Shown piece by piece: positions 59,392-64,000 of a stretch of DNA of 64,000 nucleotides. A model generated the notes under the pieces. The model was given only the letters and a program-made list of their open reading frames with translations, did not search any database and was not told where the DNA came from. The DNA is from an uncultured Lachnospiraceae bacterium. GTDB lineage: Bacteria; Bacillota; Clostridia; Lachnospirales; Lachnospiraceae. The translations under genes were made by a program, and so were the position numbers. The first letter of the stretch is position 1; each line of letters starts with the position of its first letter. The stretch covers positions 124,001-188,000 of the forward strand of contig CAMNSD010000003.1 of NCBI GenBank assembly GCA_946554445.1, given 5' to 3'.

Positions 59392-61053
59392 ATGAACATA
59401 AAAAAGTTTGTAACATTATTATTGACCGTTTCCCTTACAGTTGGCCTTCTTAGCGGCTGCGGCGGAAAAGGAAGTGCAGAGTCTTCCGGTGAAAGTGGAA
59501 GTGATGGCAGTGTCATAGAACTGACTTTCTATAATGCGGACGGAGAGGAAGATCCCTGGACTGATCCGGTGGCTCAGGCTTTGACAGAAAAAACCGGTGT
59601 GCGGTTGAAAACAGAATATCCCGTATCATCTGACGATCAGAAAGTGGCTCTTATGATCGCAGAGCAGAACTATCCTGATCTGATTTATGCGAAGGGGGAT
59701 GCAGGAAGTCTGATCGATGCAGGCGCCTTAATTGATATGACAGATCTGATTGAGGAATATGGACCTAATATTAAGAAAATGTACGGAGATGAGTTCGATA
59801 AATTGAAACATTCGCAGGACGACCCGTCTATTTATCAGTTATCTTCCTATGCGGTAGGCGGGACCAATTATAAAAATTCCGGTACCGCACAGATTCAATG
59901 GGCCGTATTAAAGGAAAATGATTATAAGGTGCCGGAATCTTTGGATGAATTTGAAAAGATGCTCAAAGATTATATTGCGGCGCATCCCACAACAGATGAT
60001 GGTATGGAAACGATTGGTATTACCCTTTCCACATCAGACTGGCACTGGATGATTACTATGGGAAACCCTGCCGGATATATTGCGGAAGGTGCTCCGGATA
60101 ATGGGCAGTGGCTGGTAGACGAGAACTACAATGCGAGTTACAAATTCCGGTCTGATAAGGTGCGAGAGTATTTTAAGTGGCTTAACAGAATGTATAATGA
60201 AGGTATCCTTGACCATGAATTTGCAACCCAGACTCACGAGGACTACATTGCAAAGATAGCATCCGGACGTGTATTATCCCTTTTTGATACCGATTGGGAT
60301 TATGCGGATGGAGAAAAGATTTTGAAAGCAGATGGCAAGCTGAATCTGACATACTGCGGCATTCCTCTGACGATGGATGCGGGTACAAAGGCGCCCTCTT
60401 TAATGTACCAGGGACTTACGACAGGACAGGGAGTCGGTATCACTACTGCATGTAAGGATCCTGTGGCGGCAATCAAATATCTGGATTTTATCTGCTCAGA
60501 TGAAGGGCAGGTACTTGTACAATGGGGAATTGAGGGAACAAATTACTTTATTGATGAGGAAGGTCATCGTTATCGTACCCAGGAAGAAATTGATGAATGC
60601 AATAATAATAAGGATTATAGAAAAAATACCGGGGTAGGATTTCATAATTATCCGTTCCCATGTTATGGCAATGGTATTGAGGATCCCACTGGCAGTACTT
60701 ATACAACGGCCAGTAAGGATGCGGTTGCCGCAGAGTATGATGAGGAACAACGTGCGGCATGTGAAGCATGGGGCGTAGACCTTTTGGTTGATATCTTCCC
60801 GCAGGCATCCGAGTTTGAGACGCCTAAATATTCCGCAATTTGGGCTTATTCAAAACCGACTGAGTTTGATGAGATTGGAAATAAGCTGGATGAGGTCGCC
60901 TGGTCTGCATTGATCAGTTGTGTCATTGGAAGCGAAGCAGATTTTGATACATCTTATGATAAGATGATTTCGGATCTGCAAAGTACAGGTATGAGTGAAG
61001 CGGAAGAAATGTTGACGGAAATCATTAAAGAAAGAGTAGCATTGGTCGAATGA
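59392..61053 (+). CDS. Extracellular solute-binding lipoprotein of the ABC transporter
   Basis: Lipobox LLSGCGG, LipO-like SBP sequence (EDPWTDPVAQALTEKTGVRLKTEYPV). Confidence 0.94.
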   Translation: MNIKKFVTLLLTVSLTVGLLSGCGGKGSAESSGESGSDGSVIELTFYNADGEEDPWTDPVAQALTEKTGVRLKTEYPVSSDDQKVALMIAEQNYPDLIYAKGDAGSLIDAGALIDMTDLIEEYGPNIKKMYGDEFDKLKHSQDDPSIYQLSSYAVGGTNYKNSGTAQIQWAVLKENDYKVPESLDEFEKMLKDYIAAHPTTDDGMETIGITLSTSDWHWMITMGNPAGYIAEGAPDNGQWLVDENYNASYKFRSDKVREYFKWLNRMYNEGILDHEFATQTHEDYIAKIASGRVLSLFDTDWDYADGEKILKADGKLNLTYCGIPLTMDAGTKAPSLMYQGLTTGQGVGITTACKDPVAAIKYLDFICSDEGQVLVQWGIEGTNYFIDEEGHRYRTQEEIDECNNNKDYRKNTGVGFHNYPFPCYGNGIEDPTGSTYTTASKDAVAAEYDEEQRAACEAWGVDLLVDIFPQASEFETPKYSAIWAYSKPTEFDEIGNKLDEVAWSALISCVIGSEADFDTSYDKMISDLQSTGMSEAEEMLTEIIKERVALVE

Positions 61054-61086
61054 TCATTTATCATTAGGGAATCAGTTTATTTGACG

Positions 61087-61132
61087 AAAGCAGGTCATGA
61101 TTCAGAAATTTTGAATATATGACCTGCTTTTT
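61087..61132 (+). terminator. Rho-independent terminator
   Basis: AAAGCAGGTCAT (61087-61098) pairs with ATGACCTGCTTT (61119-61130), then TT. Confidence 0.8.
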
Positions 61133-61193
61133 GTATGACATTTATTTTTCAGAATCTTTTGAAAGGCTAAAAGTAAAATCACCCTTTTTATAG

Positions 61194-61243
61194 TTGACAA
61201 AGAAAATTTATGATATTATAATATGAACAAATAAACATATGTT
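61194..61243 (+). promoter_or_regulatory. Consensus promoter plus palindromic operator candidate upstream of arsR-like gene
   Basis: TTGACA (61194-61199), 17-nt spacer, TATAAT (61217-61222); palindrome AACATATGTT (61234-61243). Confidence 0.7.
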
Positions 61244-61616
61244 AAATTATAATAGGAAAGGTGCTAATGTGACAGTGGAGAAAGAATATCTGGAAACGCA
61301 TGATGAGTTGATACAATCTGTCCTGGACAGACAGCCTGCGGATGAAGTCCTCTACGATCTGGCCGAACTTTTTAAAATGTTCGGAGATTCCACAAGGATT
61401 AAGATTCTGTATTCGATGTTTGATACGGAACTGTGTGTGAATGATATTGCCGGACTGCTGCATTTAAGCCAGTCATCTGTCAGCCATCAGCTGCGGATCC
61501 TCAAGACATCCAAGCTTGTGAAATCTCGCAGGGAAGGAAAATCTGTCTTTTACTCGCTGGACGATGAACATGTCAGACTGATTCTCAGTATGGGCATGGA
61601 GCATGTGGAAGAGTAG
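61239..61616 (+). CDS. ArsR/SmtB family metal-responsive repressor
   Basis: ELFKMFGDSTRIKILYSMFDTELCVNDIAGLLHLSQSSVSHQLRILKTSKLVKSRREGKSVFYSLDDEHV; translation start may be the GTG at 61269. Confidence 0.93.
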   Translation: MLNYNRKGANVTVEKEYLETHDELIQSVLDRQPADEVLYDLAELFKMFGDSTRIKILYSMFDTELCVNDIAGLLHLSQSSVSHQLRILKTSKLVKSRREGKSVFYSLDDEHVRLILSMGMEHVEE

Positions 61617-61677
61617 ACTGTAAAGCTGTAACAAACGCTGCTGGGCGTTCGATAGGAAATTCAGAAGGGAGAATATC

Positions 61678-61896
61678 ATGGGAAAAACTTATAAGATTGA
61701 AGTGGATTGTGCGAATTGTGCGGAAAAGATGCAGGAGGCGGCCAGGAAGACCGAAGGCGTTACTGATGCAACCGTAAGTTTTATGACACAGAAGATGAAA
61801 GTGGAGTTTGCGGAAGGGGCCGATGAGAAGGCTGTTATGAAGCAGGTTTTGAAGGCTTGTAAAAAAGTAGAGCCAGACTGCGAGATTGCATTCTGA
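61678..61896 (+). CDS. Free-standing heavy-metal-associated (HMA) domain protein
   Basis: 72 aa, MGKTYKIEVDCANCAEKMQEAARKTEGVTDATVSFMTQKMKVEF with CANC metal-binding motif. Confidence 0.9.
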   Translation: MGKTYKIEVDCANCAEKMQEAARKTEGVTDATVSFMTQKMKVEFAEGADEKAVMKQVLKACKKVEPDCEIAF

Positions 61897-61940
61897 TATA
61901 GAGTGGATCATTTGGTAATTTTAGAAAGTGAATCTTTTAT

Positions 61941-61981
61941 AAAAGGCGGAAAATCCATAAATACAGGATTATCCGTCTTTT
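61941..61981 (+). terminator. Rho-independent terminator after the HMA gene
   Basis: AAAAGGCGGAAAATCC-ataaatac-AGGATTATCCGTCTTTT. Confidence 0.75.
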
Positions 61982-62098
61982 GTATTTACCATTCCATATG
62001 AAAAATGGGTTGACGAAAAGGCATGAAATCAGTACTATGGTTAAATAGGGAATATTATAGATAAAAATATAGATAAGTCCCGGTTGGAGGGGAAGACT

Positions 62099-62728
62099 TT
62101 GAAAAAAAATATTATTTTAGGCATCATTATTATCTGTGGATTTTTGTTGACAGCATGTGGCAAAGAAGATGAAGCACTGGTTGCTTATCAAGAAGATATG
62201 AACACCTTTTTTGAGAGTGTTGCTTCCTACGATAATAATATAAATTCGATTGATCCGTCTTCGGAAGATGCGGTATCGCAGCTTTTGGCGTATCTGGATG
62301 GCTTGCAGGAAGAGATTACCTGGATGGCGGAATTGGAAGTGCCGGAACAATTTTCGGCAGCGGAGAGTCTGGCGGATGAGGCGGATGAAAATATGAAGGA
62401 AGCCGTGGCTTTATTCCACTCGGCGTACGAGGGAGATACCTTCAATGAGAATCTGTGGCAGGGTGCTATGGAATATTATGAAAGGGTAAATATCCGGATC
62501 CAATATATCATTTCCATTCTGCATGGAGAAATCCCTGAGGGTGAAGGCGTTACATACACAGAGGACGAGGGTATCTTTGGCGGCGGATTTCTGAATAAGA
62601 CAGAAGATGATGAGTCGTCTGACGAATCATCGGACGAGGGCGCTTCGGAGGAAGAGGTGCCGGAAGATAATTTTGACACGGATGATACCGTCTTTTATGA
62701 GGAACCTTCCGAGGGAGCTGAAGAATAG
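62099..62728 (+). CDS. Lipoprotein of unknown function
   Basis: Track ORF 62084; KKNIILGIIIICGFLLTACGKE lipobox, acidic Ser/Glu/Asp-rich C-terminus; TTG start. Confidence 0.75.
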   Translation: MKKNIILGIIIICGFLLTACGKEDEALVAYQEDMNTFFESVASYDNNINSIDPSSEDAVSQLLAYLDGLQEEITWMAELEVPEQFSAAESLADEADENMKEAVALFHSAYEGDTFNENLWQGAMEYYERVNIRIQYIISILHGEIPEGEGVTYTEDEGIFGGGFLNKTEDDESSDESSDEGASEEEVPEDNFDTDDTVFYEEPSEGAEE

Positions 62729-62729
62729 T

Positions 62730-64000
62730 ATGGACAGACAGGCGTTTTGCGCATTGATACAGGATAGGCCCATTTATTTAGATGGAGCAACCGGTTCTAA
62801 TCTGCAGAAAAAAGGTATGCCCACAGGAGTGTGTCCGGAGCAGTGGATCTTGGAACATAAGGAGGTGCTCATCTCCTTACAGAAAGAGTTTGTAAGTGCA
62901 GGCAGCAATATTATCTATGCGCCTACCTTTACGGCGAACCGGATTAAATTAAGGGAATATGGGCTGGAAGAAAAGATTCAGCAGATGAATCATAATCTGG
63001 TGGCGCTCTCCAGGGAAGCGGCTGGCGGACAGGCTTATGTGGCCGGGGATATTACCATGACAGGTGAACAGCTATCCCCTATGGGAAAATTGGATTTTGA
63101 GGAATTGATCGATGTATATAAGGAGCAGATCCGTTATCTGGTGGAAGCCGGTGTGGATCTTTTAGTGGTGGAGACCATGATGAGCCTGCAGGAGACCAGG
63201 GCGGCTGTGATTGCCGCTAAGGAAGTCTGTGACCTGGCGGTAATGGCCACACTCACCTTTGAATCAGATGGACGGACACTGTTCGGGACAGATGCAGTGA
63301 CAGCGGCAGTTGTACTGGAAAGTCTTGGGGTGGCGGCTGTGGGAGTCAACTGTTCCACCGGTCCGGATAAGATGGTGGAAGTGGTGCGCAGCATGGCGGC
63401 GGTGACCACTCTGCCCATCATAGCCAAACCCAATGCCGGTCTGCCTTATCTGGACGCGACAGGAAATACTGTTTATGATATGGATGCGCAGACTTTCGGT
63501 GTCTGTATGAAAGACATTGTGGCGGCAGGTGCTTCTATTATTGGCGGCTGCTGTGGTACTACACCAGAATATATCCGGGAGGCCAGGAGGCAAACGGCAG
63601 ATATGACCATCCTGCACCGTGAAAAGACTGGCAGGCGTTTCCTTACCAGTGAGCGGCAGACGATATCTTTTGATCTGTCGGATAACTTTATCATTGTGGG
63701 AGAACGGATCAATCCCACCGGTAAGAAAAAATTACAGGCTGAACTTAGAGAGGGCTCCATGGAGATGGTGTCGGCCTTCGCGGAAGAGCAGGAAGCCTGC
63801 GGCGCCGGCATTCTGGATGTCAATATGGGCATGAGCGGCATCGATGAAAAGGCAATGATGTTAAAGGCCATAGAGACCATCGGCGGCATCACAAACCTGC
63901 CTCTTTCTCTTGATTCCAGCCATGTGGAGGTGTTGGAAGCGGCGCTTCGCAGATATCCGGGCCGAGCGCTGATCAATTCCATCTCTTATGAGACGGCAAA
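62730..64000 (+). CDS. metH: Homocysteine methyltransferase/cobalamin-dependent methionine synthase, 3' end outside the window
   Basis: Not in the supplied ORF track because no stop codon lies in the window. Manual translation: MDRQAFCALIQDRPIYLDGATGSNLQKKGMPTGVCPEQW..., VNCSTGPDKM, GGCCGTTPEYI (zinc Cys), then pterin-binding IIVGERINPTGKKKLQAELREG...ILDVNMGM. Confidence 0.92.
   Translation, partial: MDRQAFCALIQDRPIYLDGATGSNLQKKGMPTGVCPEQWILEHKEVLISLQKEFVSAGSNIIYAPTFTANRIKLREYGLEEKIQQMNHNLVALSREAAGGQAYVAGDITMTGEQLSPMGKLDFEELIDVYKEQIRYLVEAGVDLLVVETMMSLQETRAAVIAAKEVCDLAVMATLTFESDGRTLFGTDAVTAAVVLESLGVAAVGVNCSTGPDKMVEVVRSMAAVTTLPIIAKPNAGLPYLDATGNTVYDMDAQTFGVCMKDIVAAGASIIGGCCGTTPEYIREARRQTADMTILHREKTGRRFLTSERQTISFDLSDNFIIVGERINPTGKKKLQAELREGSMEMVSAFAEEQEACGAGILDVNMGMSGIDEKAMMLKAIETIGGITNLPLSLDSSHVEVLEAALRRYPGRALINSISYETA

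Noticed and set aside
711-64000. Dozens of antisense and overlapping ORFs in the track (for example 1712-2047 -, 26695-27612 -, 37251-38486 -, 47058-48011 -, 50761-51714 -)
   Set aside because: They lie opposite or in alternative frames of clearly recognisable conserved proteins, lack family motifs and have His/Arg/Ser-rich shadow-ORF composition.
1-64000. tRNA, rRNA, CRISPR, prophage, integrase or transposase genes
   Set aside because: Scanned for conserved T-loop strings, repeat-spacer arrays and characteristic protein motifs and saw none; cannot exclude very degenerate remnants.

Overview
This 64 kb window looks like a chromosomal segment of a low-to-mid GC Clostridia (Lachnospiraceae-like) bacterium. 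Nearly all genes are on the + strand; the only convincing minus-strand gene is an ABC-F ATPase. From start to end the window contains: the 3' part of a class B sortase gene; two large BspA-like leucine-rich-repeat surface proteins with matching non-canonical sorting signals; an S8 peptidase; a GntR/FCD regulator plus isocitrate dehydrogenase; ABC-F; Rex; an nnrDE-alr-mazF block; CNNM/CorC, YebC, MetY-like, TepA and FtsK/SpoIIIE; a one-carbon/redox block (fhs, folD, nfnAB); zinc-ribbon and MORN membrane proteins; rlmH and pyrimidine phosphorylase; the yqfC-yqfD-phoH-(yqfF-like)-ybeY cluster; a SpoVB/MurJ-like flippase; two FAD oxidoreductases; proB-DUF896-fau-proA; a chemoreceptor; a YesMN two-component system with a CUT1 sugar ABC transporter; an ArsR plus free-standing HMA protein; a lipoprotein; and the 5' part of metH. 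That last gene runs off the window and is missing from the supplied ORF track. I saw no rRNA, tRNA, CRISPR, prophage or transposase. The most interesting non-coding signals are a family of four related dispersed intergenic repeats (one forming the C-terminus of a response regulator), a double-hairpin leader before the MetY-like gene, a three-way-junction-like leader before the chemoreceptor, two leaders whose arms could mask a ribosome-binding site, and a perfect palindrome over the predicted -10 of the GntR gene. All calls come from reading by eye; no database search or folding program was run.
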